Below, in pieces: positions 17,873 to 25,565 of a stretch of DNA of 64,000 nucleotides; positions within the stretch are counted from its first letter, which is position 1, and each line of letters opens with the position of its first letter. The notes below the pieces were generated by a model that worked only from the letters and a program-made list of their open reading frames with translations, had not been told where the DNA came from and did no database searches. Origin of the DNA: Flavobacterium sp. SUN052. Lineage in GTDB: Bacteria > Bacteroidota > Bacteroidia > Flavobacteriales > Flavobacteriaceae. Location of the stretch: contig NZ_JAPQNS010000001.1 in assembly GCF_028867935.1 (NCBI RefSeq), forward strand, positions 992,001 through 1,056,000, written 5' to 3'. Made by a program: the position numbers and the translations under genes.

Positions 17873-20577
17873 TCGCTGCGTAAGCTTTTCACGGGATTGA
17901 CTAATGCGGCCCTGATGCTTTGGAAACCGACCGTTATCATAGCTACGAACACGGTGACCAGCAGGGCTATCAGAAAGATGCTGGGACTAAGGGGTATCCG
18001 GTACTTAAAATCCTGTAACCAGGCGTCCATCACCCACCACGCTACCGGTACCGCAACAACAAAGGCGAGTGCAATAAGCTGGATAAACTCCCTGCTGAAC
18101 AGCCACAAAATACTGTTTACGCTGGCCCCCAACACTTTCCGAATACCGACTTCTTTTGTTTTCTGTACCACCATAAACAGCACCAGACCATACAAACCCA
18201 TGCAGCCGATGAATAAAGCAACCCCAGCAAAGAAGTTGATGAGTTTGCCCATTGTCTGCTCACGCTGATAGGCCGACTGTATCTGCTGATCGACGAAGGA
18301 CGGCTCGAAAAAACTGTCAGTGTACACCTGATTATACACTCTCTCCAATTGCTTTAACGTCTGGCTGTAATTGGTTGAGTTGAGTTGGATGTTCGCTGCG
18401 AAATAGCCATCGGCAAACGTTGTCAAAAAGATAGGATTGATGCTTTCCTTCAGGTCCGACTGGTTGTAATCTTTCAACACACCAACGATCTCCAGTGGTG
18501 CAAAACCACCTTTATGAATAGTCTTGCCCAGAATCTTCACCGGTTGGCTGAAACCCAGACGGTGCATAAACGTTTCGTTAATGAGCGTTTCACGGGCTGT
18601 GTCGGATGGCTGTACGTTGCGCCCGGCGACTAGTTTTAGATCGTACAGGTTGATATAGTCTGCGTCGACCCAAACCTGTTGCGGTGTGTATGGCTCTTTT
18701 TCTGGACGCTTCTCAAAACTAACCACCGTTTGGCTGACCCAACCCGACTGCGGGGCACCACCCATCGAGTAGCTAAGTCCAGCAACGTTGGGTAGAGCCG
18801 TAGCGAGGTTACGAAAGGTGCGCATTTTGCTCCTGTCCTGAGCGGGCAAATCAGGTAGACTAACCGTCAGGATGGCATCTTTGCGAAAACCTAACTCTTT
18901 CTCCTGAACATAATTTAACTGGTGGGTGATAACAACAAGACCGATGATAAGCAACTGGGCAATGGTAAACTGCGCAACCACCAGCCCTCGCCGGACAGAG
19001 AATCCACCAGCTTGCCTGGTCATTAGTCGACCAGCCAGCGCTACCACTGGCCGGAACCCTGCCAATACCATTGCTGGGTACAGACCGGACAGCCCAATGA
19101 CACTACTCGCCAGCAGCGCAAGTCCTACTAACACCGATGGCGAGTAGTAAAAGGTGAACCGGAACGGGCCGTGCATGTATTGATGGACCATTGTCTGCCC
19201 ATACTGAAACAGGATGACAGCCAGCGCCGTTGCGACCACAACAATGAGTGTCGTTTCGCCCATGAACTGCCAGAAAAGCTGGGTCCGTGTACTACCCAGT
19301 ACCTTCCGAACACCCACCTCCCGCGCCCGGTTAAGGGCCTGTGCCGTGGCGAGGTTAACAAAATTGATGCTCGCCGTTCCGATCAGAAGCAGTCCGATAG
19401 CCAGCAGCGACAGGAGCAGGCTCCGACTCACCCCGCCAAATTCGGGCGAAAGGTGCATTGTACTAAAAGGAACAACTGGATAGGAGGTTTCCTTTATTTT
19501 TTCTGGATTGTATTTTTTTACGAATGAGGGCAATTGCCGATTCCAGTCGGTAGGGGTAAAGCGGTTGTCGAATAGCGCGAAGCAGTGGGTACTGCCGTTG
19601 GTGTTATCGAATCGCTCATCTTCGGGGCGCGCCCCCCGCTGCTCGGTTAGCGATGCCCACGAACCAATGATGGAGTAAGCCAGATCGGTGTTGTCCTGAT
19701 AATTGGCGAAAACGCCCACTACGCGAGCGGGGGTACGAGCATTGATCCGAACCGTTCTTCCTACTACGCCCGTTGTGGTGCCGAAGCATTTGTTGGCCAT
19801 CTCAGCGCTCAACACAACCGTGCCAGGCTGTCCCAGGGCATCGGGACTACCAGATAGCCACGTATAATCAAAGATGCGAAAGAAGGCAGGTTCTACAAAC
19901 GCGCCGATATGCTCTTTATCCTTGATCTTCTTATCTGCACCGTTGGCAACGGGAACAGAAAGTAAGGGAGAGTACCACTCATCGACCATTGCCACCTGCT
20001 CTACGGTAGGGTGATTGGTGCGTACGGCCTGCCCAAATGCGTAGGGAACTCCTCGGATGTTGAAATTACCCTCAGAGGACATAAAGCGGGACGTAAACTG
20101 ATAAATACGGTCGTAGTTGCGGTGATGCCTGTCGATCTGGAAGTGGTAGCGGATCAGGGCAAAGATCAGGAGCGCGCAACCAATACCAATAGACAGTCCT
20201 GTGATATTGATGAACGTGTACGTCTGGTTCTTGCGCAGATTCCGCCAGGCGATTTTTAAATAGTTGCGAATCATGTCGGGATGGAAAAGAGAACGTTGTT
20301 CGTAAGGTTGTTTAGCTTGTTTTCGTCGTCGCACAAAGGGGGGCAGCACCGACACCACGTTGATTACGTAGCGGAGTGTGGCTTGTGCTTTACCTGCCCG
20401 GCCCGCCGGACCTCGCTCATACCAGTAGGCATATAGTCCGTCCAGATCACCTTCGACTTCTTCGAGGGTGTTTTCAGGGTGGAGCTTGGTCAGCAGCCAG
20501 TGTGCCCAGCGGGGCGGTCGGGATCGCTCCGGCGAACCGGCCGCATCACCGACATTTCGGGGTTTATTCGAATTCAT
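17869..20577 (-). CDS. Duplicated FtsX/MacB-type permease with prefix domain (second gene of padR operon)
   Basis: 902 residues, the longest permease in the window. The prefix (PPRWAHWLLTKLHPENTLEE, VEGDLDGLYAYWYERG) carries a small Gly/Ala/Arg insertion (about 55-64) absent from the downstream paralogue. The core begins at Met102 (MIRNYLKIAWRN), with TM1 near 119-141, EVGVRKVLGSTR in the first FtsX core and EVGIRKVLGAS in the second. The ATG at 20577 overlaps the padR stop by four bases and the stop overlaps the next permease's start by four bases, so padR, this gene and the next form a tightly coupled three-gene operon. Its likely regulator is the PadR protein made from the same transcript. 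No ATPase gene belongs to the operon. Confidence 0.93.
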   Translation of the reverse strand: MNSNKPRNVGDAAGSPERSRPPRWAHWLLTKLHPENTLEEVEGDLDGLYAYWYERGPAGRAGKAQATLRYVINVVSVLPPFVRRRKQAKQPYEQRSLFHPDMIRNYLKIAWRNLRKNQTYTFINITGLSIGIGCALLIFALIRYHFQIDRHHRNYDRIYQFTSRFMSSEGNFNIRGVPYAFGQAVRTNHPTVEQVAMVDEWYSPLLSVPVANGADKKIKDKEHIGAFVEPAFFRIFDYTWLSGSPDALGQPGTVVLSAEMANKCFGTTTGVVGRTVRINARTPARVVGVFANYQDNTDLAYSIIGSWASLTEQRGARPEDERFDNTNGSTHCFALFDNRFTPTDWNRQLPSFVKKYNPEKIKETSYPVVPFSTMHLSPEFGGVSRSLLLSLLAIGLLLIGTASINFVNLATAQALNRAREVGVRKVLGSTRTQLFWQFMGETTLIVVVATALAVILFQYGQTMVHQYMHGPFRFTFYYSPSVLVGLALLASSVIGLSGLYPAMVLAGFRPVVALAGRLMTRQAGGFSVRRGLVVAQFTIAQLLIIGLVVITHQLNYVQEKELGFRKDAILTVSLPDLPAQDRSKMRTFRNLATALPNVAGLSYSMGGAPQSGWVSQTVVSFEKRPEKEPYTPQQVWVDADYINLYDLKLVAGRNVQPSDTARETLINETFMHRLGFSQPVKILGKTIHKGGFAPLEIVGVLKDYNQSDLKESINPIFLTTFADGYFAANIQLNSTNYSQTLKQLERVYNQVYTDSFFEPSFVDQQIQSAYQREQTMGKLINFFAGVALFIGCMGLYGLVLFMVVQKTKEVGIRKVLGASVNSILWLFSREFIQLIALAFVVAVPVAWWVMDAWLQDFKYRIPLSPSIFLIALLVTVFVAMITVGFQSIRAALVNPVKSLRSE

Positions 20578-20912
20578 ACGCCACCGAGTTGAAGGGTATT
20601 GGGCGGAAGCAGTTGCCAGAGTTCCTGACGTAGTTGCTGAATTTCCTGAAGAGCGCGATTGCCCAGCGCCGTTACCCGAAACAGCCGCTTGCGACGACCG
20701 CCCCGTTCAGTAGTGGCTCCGCCTAGTTCGGATTTCACAAAACCCTTTTCTTCGAGCCGGATCAGTGTGTTGTGAACGGTGCCAAACGTGACCACCCGGC
20801 CGGTATGATCTTCCAGCGCCTGGCTGACCGTAACACCGTAGCCTTCTCCGTCGAGGATGGCCACCATCAGCAGTACCACTTCTTCAAATTCCCCCAAATA
20901 CGTCCGGCGCAT
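20574..20912 (-). CDS. PadR family transcriptional regulator (permease operon 1)
   Basis: 112 residues. The winged-helix fold is recognisable from LGEFEEVVLLMVAILDGEGYGVTV-like start, the recognition region GTVHNTLIRLEEKGFVKSE and the wing GGRRKRLFRVTALG, ending with the short dimerisation helix LQEIQQLRQELWQLL. This is the PadR plan: a small dimeric repressor that often binds hydrophobic molecules. It is the first gene of the operon and its stop overlaps the following permease start (ATGA). Closely similar to the PadR at 31426-31764, with the same length. Two inverted repeats at 21023-21059, 111 bp upstream of the start, are candidate binding sites. Acidobacterial duplicated orphan permeases are likewise linked to PadR genes, which supports a functional tie. 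Confidence 0.93.
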   Translation of the reverse strand: MRRTYLGEFEEVVLLMVAILDGEGYGVTVSQALEDHTGRVVTFGTVHNTLIRLEEKGFVKSELGGATTERGGRRKRLFRVTALGNRALQEIQQLRQELWQLLPPNTLQLGGV

Positions 20913-21022
20913 TCGCTTATTCTGATTAGTTTACATTTTATCGTACAAATCAGCGGCCAAACCCTCCAAAGTGCCATCACGGCTTTAAAAGAGGAAAATT
21001 GCCACCGATTCGATCATTGATT

Positions 21023-21059
21023 TGTCCGAAACTGGACAACAATCGTCCCACAACGGACA
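21023..21059. promoter_or_regulatory. Paired inverted repeats, candidate PadR operator 1
   Basis: TGTCC-N6-GGACA at 21023-21038 and CGTCC-N6-GGACA at 21044-21059, with centres 21 bp (two helical turns) apart. They lie in the 248-bp region between padR (start 20912) and the divergent dioxygenase-like gene (start 21161). Similar paired elements occur in front of the second padR at 31872-31957. Known PadR boxes are TGT/ACA inverted repeats too, but with a shorter spacer. Confidence 0.55.
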
Positions 21060-21160
21060 GGGGCTTGTGACATTCTTGTCGTGAAGCTGATGTTCTTTGG
21101 CCTACTACTTTTAGATGAGATAGCCAGAAATCATTGCTTTATTTAGAAAGCAACACGATC

Positions 21161-21793
21161 ATGAACAAGCAGATATGGATAGGGCTGGCAATTGCACTGG
21201 GCCTTTCAGTAAATGGGTATAGTCAGCCTAAACAGGTAGGTGGTCCCTGCGAAGGCTGCGAAGCCATTCATGAGAGCCCCGTACCGCTCGACAAGCTGGA
21301 TAGTTTCCTGAAAATGCCCGACGCAACCTGGACTGGTAAAAAACCGTTGGGTATCAATGGTATCGTGTACAAAGCCGACGGCAGAACTCCTGCGCCGAAC
21401 GTTGTGCTGTACATTTATCACACGGACGAAAGGGGGCATTACGTAGCCAAAGAGGCAACCGGCTGGGGCAAACGTCATGGCTCCATTCGAGGGTGGATGC
21501 GTACGAACGAAAAAGGTGAATACAAATTTGTCACGCTACGTCCCGCGCCCTATCCTGGCCGCACCGATCCGGCGCATATTCACATCACCGTGAAAGAACC
21601 GGGCCTGCCAGAATATTACATCGACGAATTCGTGTTTGCCGACGATCCGCTGCTTACCGCCGAGCAGCGGCAAAAGTTGGAGAACCGGGGCGGAAGTGGC
21701 ATCCTAACCCTCAAAGACGTGGGTAACATGTACAAAGCCAGCCGGACAATTATCCTCGGTCGGAACATTCCGAACTACCCTACGAACCAGTAA
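21161..21793 (+). CDS. Secreted intradiol ring-cleavage dioxygenase-like protein
   Basis: 210 residues from the ATG at 21161; an in-frame start at 21134 adds nine residues before a good signal peptide (1-22, ends NGYSQ). The body is the beta-sandwich of protocatechuate 3,4-dioxygenase beta-like proteins: GIVYKADGRTPAPNVVLYIY with the first iron-ligand Tyr, then GWMRTNEKGEYKFVTLRPAP, and PYPGRTDPAHIHITV, which supplies the second Tyr and the two His ligands. All four Fe(III) ligands expected of active intradiol enzymes seem present. A secreted form of unknown substrate is common in Bacteroidota; ring cleavage of catecholic compounds is the family reaction but is not established for this branch. 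A Cys-rich stretch (GGPCEGCEAIHE) follows the signal peptide. It diverges from padR operon 1. Confidence 0.85.
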   Translation: MNKQIWIGLAIALGLSVNGYSQPKQVGGPCEGCEAIHESPVPLDKLDSFLKMPDATWTGKKPLGINGIVYKADGRTPAPNVVLYIYHTDERGHYVAKEATGWGKRHGSIRGWMRTNEKGEYKFVTLRPAPYPGRTDPAHIHITVKEPGLPEYYIDEFVFADDPLLTAEQRQKLENRGGSGILTLKDVGNMYKASRTIILGRNIPNYPTNQ

Positions 21794-21810
21794 AACGGGA
21801 CTATCAATTG

Positions 21811-22206
21811 TTATGGTTGCTTCTCCCCGTAGCAATAGCAGAGTCCGTCGGGAGCCACCACGAAAAAGACTTTCCAGTTGGTCTCGCCGTGCTTCTGGAA
21901 TGAGAAGTTCGAGAGTTCTTTTGTCAGGCCATTGGCTGTCAATTCGGCGTGGGCATTGTCAACATTATCAACCGCGAAAAAACACCCATCCTGCGTGGGA
22001 TCACCCCCGTTTTCGGCCAGCCCAAGCTGAATACCGTCGCGGGCGATCGTCGCCGATTTGTGCGGGCTATCAGTTCGCGATAAAAGCTCAAAGCCCAATA
22101 TTGTTTCGTAAAAAGGCAGGGCTGTGTCAAGGTTATTGACGGGTAAATTCATCTTGTCCTGCTGGTAGGGCCAGGCTTGGGTGATGGTTGCTTTGGGCTG
22201 GTTCAT
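21811..22206 (-). CDS. VOC superfamily (glyoxalase/bleomycin-resistance-like) protein
   Basis: 131 residues with the paired beta-alpha-beta-beta-beta modules of the vicinal oxygen chelate fold: MNLPVNNLDTALPFYETILGF opens module one, and FFAVDNVDNAHAELTANG opens module two, closing with VFFVVAPDGLCYCYGEK. Typical length for a single-chain VOC protein. Metal ligands are not clear: a His at the first strand is replaced by Asn (NLPVNNL), so catalysis is uncertain. It is cytoplasmic, and ends 17 bp from the convergent dioxygenase-like gene. Confidence 0.85.
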   Translation of the reverse strand: MNQPKATITQAWPYQQDKMNLPVNNLDTALPFYETILGFELLSRTDSPHKSATIARDGIQLGLAENGGDPTQDGCFFAVDNVDNAHAELTANGLTKELSNFSFQKHGETNWKVFFVVAPDGLCYCYGEKQP

Positions 22207-22259
22207 GTGTCTATGCTAATTGGACAAATAGGTATTGCCCGCTATTCCTGAGCAATGAT

Positions 22260-22300
22260 AAACCCCGCACAACGTAGCCTTTTTACGTTATACGGGGTTT
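22260..22300. terminator. Hairpin, possible terminator
   Basis: AAACCCCG at 22260-22267 pairs with CGGGGTTT at 22293-22300, with an inner ACGTA/TACGT stem, so a long interrupted hairpin forms. It lies between two minus-strand genes (stop of the one at 22358, start of the VOC gene at 22206). There is no T-run after it on the minus strand, so termination efficiency is uncertain. Confidence 0.4.
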
Positions 22301-22357
22301 GGTAGAAAAAAATGGGGGTATAAACAGAGTGCTGTTAATTGCTGACCAAAGTATCCA

Positions 22358-22951
22358 TTATGGGTGGCAAGGATGTCCGTTATGAATTGCCGCATAGGCA
22401 TTTGGGAAGGCGTAAATTTCCTTTTTACACCTCGGATTGTTTGCCCTCGGAATATGTACAGTCTCCTTTTTGATGAGCTGCCTAAGTCGTTTCCAATATA
22501 CTACAGTGGCTGGATGAGCTGGGTAGCCTATTTCTCGGTAATGATTACCTAACCATCCAAAGCTAGAAATAGGTATAGAGTCAGAATGTAGTAAACGGAT
22601 TTCTAAGCTGAACACACCCGTAGAAGTAGCATTACCAAAATAGGGTGTAACGGTCCTAATCTGAGTCCAACCTTTCCAGGGATCTGGAATGGATGGTGGC
22701 ACCTCAATCTCACCAAACGCTGGCGTGTTTCCTGTCGGCTCAATAAATGGTAAAGGACCGGAGGGCACATGCCACAGGCTAAAAAGGCAGGAGTTACGAT
22801 TTTTCAAATCTTGACTGATATCGTGAGTTGTCGATGCTATCCATTTGCTAAAGCCATTTCCGACGAGGAAAGCTAGATCGGTTTGCTGGTTTAGGAGTTG
22901 GTTTAGTATGGCGACGTCTTCTTTAATCAGATACATTGGTAGCCAGGCCAT
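22358..22951 (-). CDS. Hypothetical protein
   Basis: 197 residues, no signal peptide or membrane helix. The start MAWLPMYLIKEDVAILNQLL and the phrase DLAFLVGNGFSKWIA recall a family of uncharacterised bacterial proteins with a similar N-terminus (from memory, not verified). The middle has GEIEVPPSIPDPWKGW and FGNATSTGVFSLEIRLL, typical of a mixed beta protein, and the C-terminal third contains RLRQLIKKETVHIPR, compatible with a nucleic-acid- or metal-binding tail (Cys and His residues near the end). Function unknown. It sits in an AT-richer patch with other small genes; possibly acquired. Confidence 0.6.
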   Translation of the reverse strand: MAWLPMYLIKEDVAILNQLLNQQTDLAFLVGNGFSKWIASTTHDISQDLKNRNSCLFSLWHVPSGPLPFIEPTGNTPAFGEIEVPPSIPDPWKGWTQIRTVTPYFGNATSTGVFSLEIRLLHSDSIPISSFGWLGNHYREIGYPAHPATVVYWKRLRQLIKKETVHIPRANNPRCKKEIYAFPNAYAAIHNGHPCHP

Positions 22952-23110
22952 ATGTCATCGTTTAGAAACGCAGCGGCAGGCCATTCTGATTAAACAAATG
23001 CTTCACAGCGTAGATTCGATTTGCTTTAACTAATTTAAGATGAATTAGTTAAGGTAGATGAAATATTTGCTTTATTCTGTACTGATAATTAATCTAAAAC
23101 AACAAGTTCA

Positions 23111-23260
23111 ATGGCAACTGCATGGCTTATATCAGGTATCGTGTTACTAGCGTATTGTGTAAGAGCGCTTAGAGCCAATCCGAACAAACCAAATTGGAAC
23201 AAAGCTATTGCGGCTTCCCTTTTGTGGCCATTTTCGATGTTCATGAACCGGTATAAGTAA
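23111..23260 (+). CDS. Small single-helix membrane protein
   Basis: A 49-residue frame not overlapped by any larger gene. It reads MATAWLISGIVLLAYCVRA at the start, a hydrophobic helix (about 4-20), then a polar NPNKPNW segment and a second amphipathic stretch AIAASLLWPFSMF before MNRYK and the stop. The composition (helix, positive inside, Trp/Tyr at interfaces) is that of a genuine small membrane protein, not a random frame. No homologue is recognised. The neighbours are the unrelated genes at 22358-22951 and 23326-23733. Confidence 0.5.
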   Translation: MATAWLISGIVLLAYCVRALRANPNKPNWNKAIAASLLWPFSMFMNRYK

Positions 23261-23325
23261 GGCCGTGTAATTCGTAAGCATCAGCTATTTGAAAAGTACT
23301 GTTAATGGGTGTCTGAGTTACTCGG

Positions 23326-23733
23326 TCACCAGTTGTCCAGGCGGATAATGTTCTTCAACTCCCCGCTGAACAGGCTCAGGTGTCCTTTTGAATGCATATC
23401 GAAAGTGCCGATGATAATTACATATCTCTTGCTGAAGTCATCTAATTTCTTCTCTTTCTTTATCCGCTCAGAGAACCCTACCCAGAATGCATTTTGCATT
23501 AAACGATGATCGAAATCCTCCTTGTGTAAGTAAATAGCGTCTCCTTCAAATTCAAGATTCAAATAACCAATTACTTGTACCAGTTTTCCGTGGTATTTCT
23601 CCGGTGTTGCAATTAGTTGGATCAACGATGGAGTGTACACTCTTTGATCTGCGTTTTTATTTGGTCGGACTTGCGCAAATAGAGTATTATACGAAGCGAC
23701 TGAAAGAAATAAAATTAGAGCAATTCTTTTCAT
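23326..23733 (-). CDS. Small secreted protein with an OB-like core
   Basis: 135 residues with a signal peptide (MKRIALILFLSVASY to FAQ at about 21). After it, IQLIATPEKYHGKLVQVIGYL and the closing YVIIIGTFDMHSKGHLSLFSG form the strand pattern of a small OB-like barrel, as in other Bacteroidota secreted proteins that begin with a 'pay attention to ligand X of size Y' type of NXXX-KLVQVIGYL element; the fold is an inference from strand spacing. No catalytic residues. Function unknown. It is divergent from the membrane protein at 23800, with 66 bp between the starts. Confidence 0.6.
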   Translation of the reverse strand: MKRIALILFLSVASYNTLFAQVRPNKNADQRVYTPSLIQLIATPEKYHGKLVQVIGYLNLEFEGDAIYLHKEDFDHRLMQNAFWVGFSERIKKEKKLDDFSKRYVIIIGTFDMHSKGHLSLFSGELKNIIRLDNW

Positions 23734-23799
23734 TTAGACCTTTTAAATGAGAGCTGATTACTTTAGTAGGTTAGCTTCATAACTATTTTAAAGCAAGTT

Positions 23800-24252
23800 A
23801 TGGGCTACTACAGTCCAATATCCAAACCTATGGCTACTCGACAATTGGTTAGCAAAATTGCCGAAGTTATCCGGCGCTCAATCATGATTTTTATTGTTTT
23901 ATCCATATGTGCCTTCTTCTTATTTCTCTTTTGGCCAATACCAACGCAAAAAGTGATTGGTCCCTACCAAGATTACATTGTCGAAGATGTATCCAAATCT
24001 CAGCAGTTCGTTATACCGGGTAGGTTTATTAGTCCTGTTGTAGTAAGATACCGAATAGAGGGGGCAATCAACGGCAGTGCCTTGGTAACCTTTCGGACGA
24101 AAACGGCTGTCTATGATTCTATTCCCCTACAAGGCGTTGTCGCCGATAGTATGGTACATGACTTTTATGAAACCAACGATATGATAATCACCTATAAATC
24201 CAAAGGGGCAAAAAAAGGACATTTAGTGATCAAGGCAGCCCTCAATTGGTAA
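23800..24252 (+). CDS. Small membrane-anchored hypothetical protein
   Basis: 150 residues from the ATG at 23800; a second ATG at 23830 removes ten residues. One hydrophobic helix (about 29-46, IMIFIVLSICAFFLFLFWP) is preceded by a basic segment (KIAEVIRR), so the N-terminus is cytoplasmic and the about 100-residue remainder is periplasmic. That part is beta-rich (VRYRIEGAINGSALVTFRT, GHLVIKAALNW) and resembles small lipid-anchored or assembly-type domains, but I recognise no family. The gene lies in the AT-rich patch. Confidence 0.55.
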   Translation: MGYYSPISKPMATRQLVSKIAEVIRRSIMIFIVLSICAFFLFLFWPIPTQKVIGPYQDYIVEDVSKSQQFVIPGRFISPVVVRYRIEGAINGSALVTFRTKTAVYDSIPLQGVVADSMVHDFYETNDMIITYKSKGAKKGHLVIKAALNW

Positions 24253-24595
24253 ATAAACAGATGCGATTACTGTGTCGCTCCTTGTTTTTGCCAAGCCAGT
24301 TATTGAGGGCATGGCATGAGCTAAGAGAATAATCAAATAGCCTTTTGATCTGTAATTTTATCAAAGCAAGGAGCTATTTCACAGAAGCCGAAAAGATATA
24401 ATGAAGAATAGAGAACCAGGAACACTTATCGAGCAAATCAGCGTAATTGCCCGCTTACGTTTATCAGACCATTCAGACCAAATATAAGTGGTCAATCCAG
24501 TAAGTATCAAATGCATTGGAGTAATCAGTAGTATCGCTAGTCGCCAGGAGGATGCTGCACCAAGTTATGACCCGTTTCATACCGGCAAAGATGTA
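24253..24595. other. Intergenic stretch with no convincing gene
   Basis: About 340 bp without a supported gene. On the minus strand, two overlapping frames between roughly 24380 and 24560 would, if joined across a TTTT run, encode two hydrophobic segments separated by SEWSDKRKR. This might be a decayed small membrane protein, but there is no intact frame and no good start. The plus strand shows nothing. Confidence 0.4.
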
Positions 24596-24630
24596 AAAAT
24601 CCCCGGAGAAGCGATTCGTCCGGGGATTTT
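24596..24630. terminator. Intrinsic terminator
   Basis: A 12-bp perfect stem (24596-24607 with 24619-24630; core TCCCCGGA / TCCGGGGA) and an 11-nt loop, flanked by A and T runs so that both strands end in a T-tract. It lies 14 bp beyond the stop of the Lys-rich gene on the minus strand and serves it. Confidence 0.8.
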
Positions 24631-24643
24631 TTGTAGTCGTAAC

Positions 24644-24874
24644 CTATGTATTCTTCTTGGCTTCTTTTTTGGCTCGTTTGGCTGCGTCTAACGTCTGATC
24701 GGCTTCTGCCTTCTTCGACTTATCGCCCATTTCTTTGGCGTCTTTCTTCATATCCTTAGCCTTGTCTTTAGCCACTTTTGTGGTTTTGACGGCTTCTTTC
24801 TTTGTTACATCTTGCGCTGGCGCTGCCCCCAAGGTAAGCAGCACGAAACCAGCTCCGAACAGCAAGGTTTTCAT
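24644..24874 (-). CDS. Small secreted Lys/Ala-rich low-complexity protein
   Basis: 76 residues. Residues 1-21 are a signal peptide (LLFGAGFVLLTLGAAPAQ). The mature 55 residues are nearly all Lys, Ala, Asp, Glu, Thr, Met (KDKAKDMKKDAKEMGDKSKK), with no Cys, Trp, Tyr or Phe: a strongly charged, probably disordered or helical polypeptide like LEA or histone-H1-like tails. Similar short Lys/Ala proteins are seen in Bacteroidota, without a known role. It has its own terminator. A chaperone-like or polyanion-binding role would be speculation. Confidence 0.7.
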   Translation of the reverse strand: MKTLLFGAGFVLLTLGAAPAQDVTKKEAVKTTKVAKDKAKDMKKDAKEMGDKSKKAEADQTLDAAKRAKKEAKKNT

Positions 24875-24950
24875 AACGTCTTTTTGGTTGATTTATAAGT
24901 CAAACTCTCCAGACGCAGAAAAGTTATCGCACCCCCCCTGACAACAAGTC

Positions 24951-25562
24951 TTATTGATGGATCTCCTCTAAAATGGCATTGAGATTCTGGAGTGGCTGCT
25001 CAAAATGCTTCCGGTTTTCCTGGCGAATAGCCCACCAGCAGGCCAGCAACGCGAATAGGTAGATGGTGGCGGCACCGGTCAGATGGTGGGCCAGGCCACC
25101 CGGCACATAGACCCGGAAGATCAGCCATACCCCCAAAGCGGTACTAAGCGGAACAAGGCCGTACTCGTAGGCCCGTTTGAACTGGTAGAACGACCGCAGG
25201 CTGTTGTATTGCTGTTGAACAGACGCCTGAAGAGAAAAGCCTAGGTCGGTCTGGCTTGGACTAGCCAGAGCAATCCGTCTGAATTGCCGCATCAGTACGA
25301 AGGTGAAGGGGAGGTAGAGCAATAACCCTAGTAGGCAGGCCCACTTCACCTCCGAGATACTCCAGTATCTAATAAGCAGGTGGCTGAGTAAACCATAAAT
25401 AATAAGTTGATAGGTAAAAAAAGCCCAGAAGTATTGAATGGTCCGGTTTACCTGCCGAACAGTTCTTCCTTTGGTGATAGCCAGCAGACTTGCCTGGTCA
25501 TAACGAATGGATTCCGACTCGGTCGCTTTCCATTCGTTCTTGAATTCATCTAGTGTTGACAT
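24951..25562 (-). CDS. Membrane protein paired with an ECF sigma factor, possible anti-sigma partner
   Basis: 203 residues with a polar N-terminus (MSTLDEFKNEWKATESESI), then hydrophobic helices near 45-66, 74-93, 135-155 and 165-180, a short loop with Arg/Gln after helix two. The gene starts three bases after the sigma factor stop, so the two are translated together. N-terminal cytoplasmic segment plus membrane helices next to a sigma-70 gene is the layout of anti-sigma factors, but no zinc-finger or known anti-sigma domain is seen, so the assignment rests on position. Ends with an LQNLNAILEEIHQ tail. Confidence 0.7.
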   Translation of the reverse strand: MSTLDEFKNEWKATESESIRYDQASLLAITKGRTVRQVNRTIQYFWAFFTYQLIIYGLLSHLLIRYWSISEVKWACLLGLLLYLPFTFVLMRQFRRIALASPSQTDLGFSLQASVQQQYNSLRSFYQFKRAYEYGLVPLSTALGVWLIFRVYVPGGLAHHLTGAATIYLFALLACWWAIRQENRKHFEQPLQNLNAILEEIHQ

Positions 25563-25565
25563 AGG

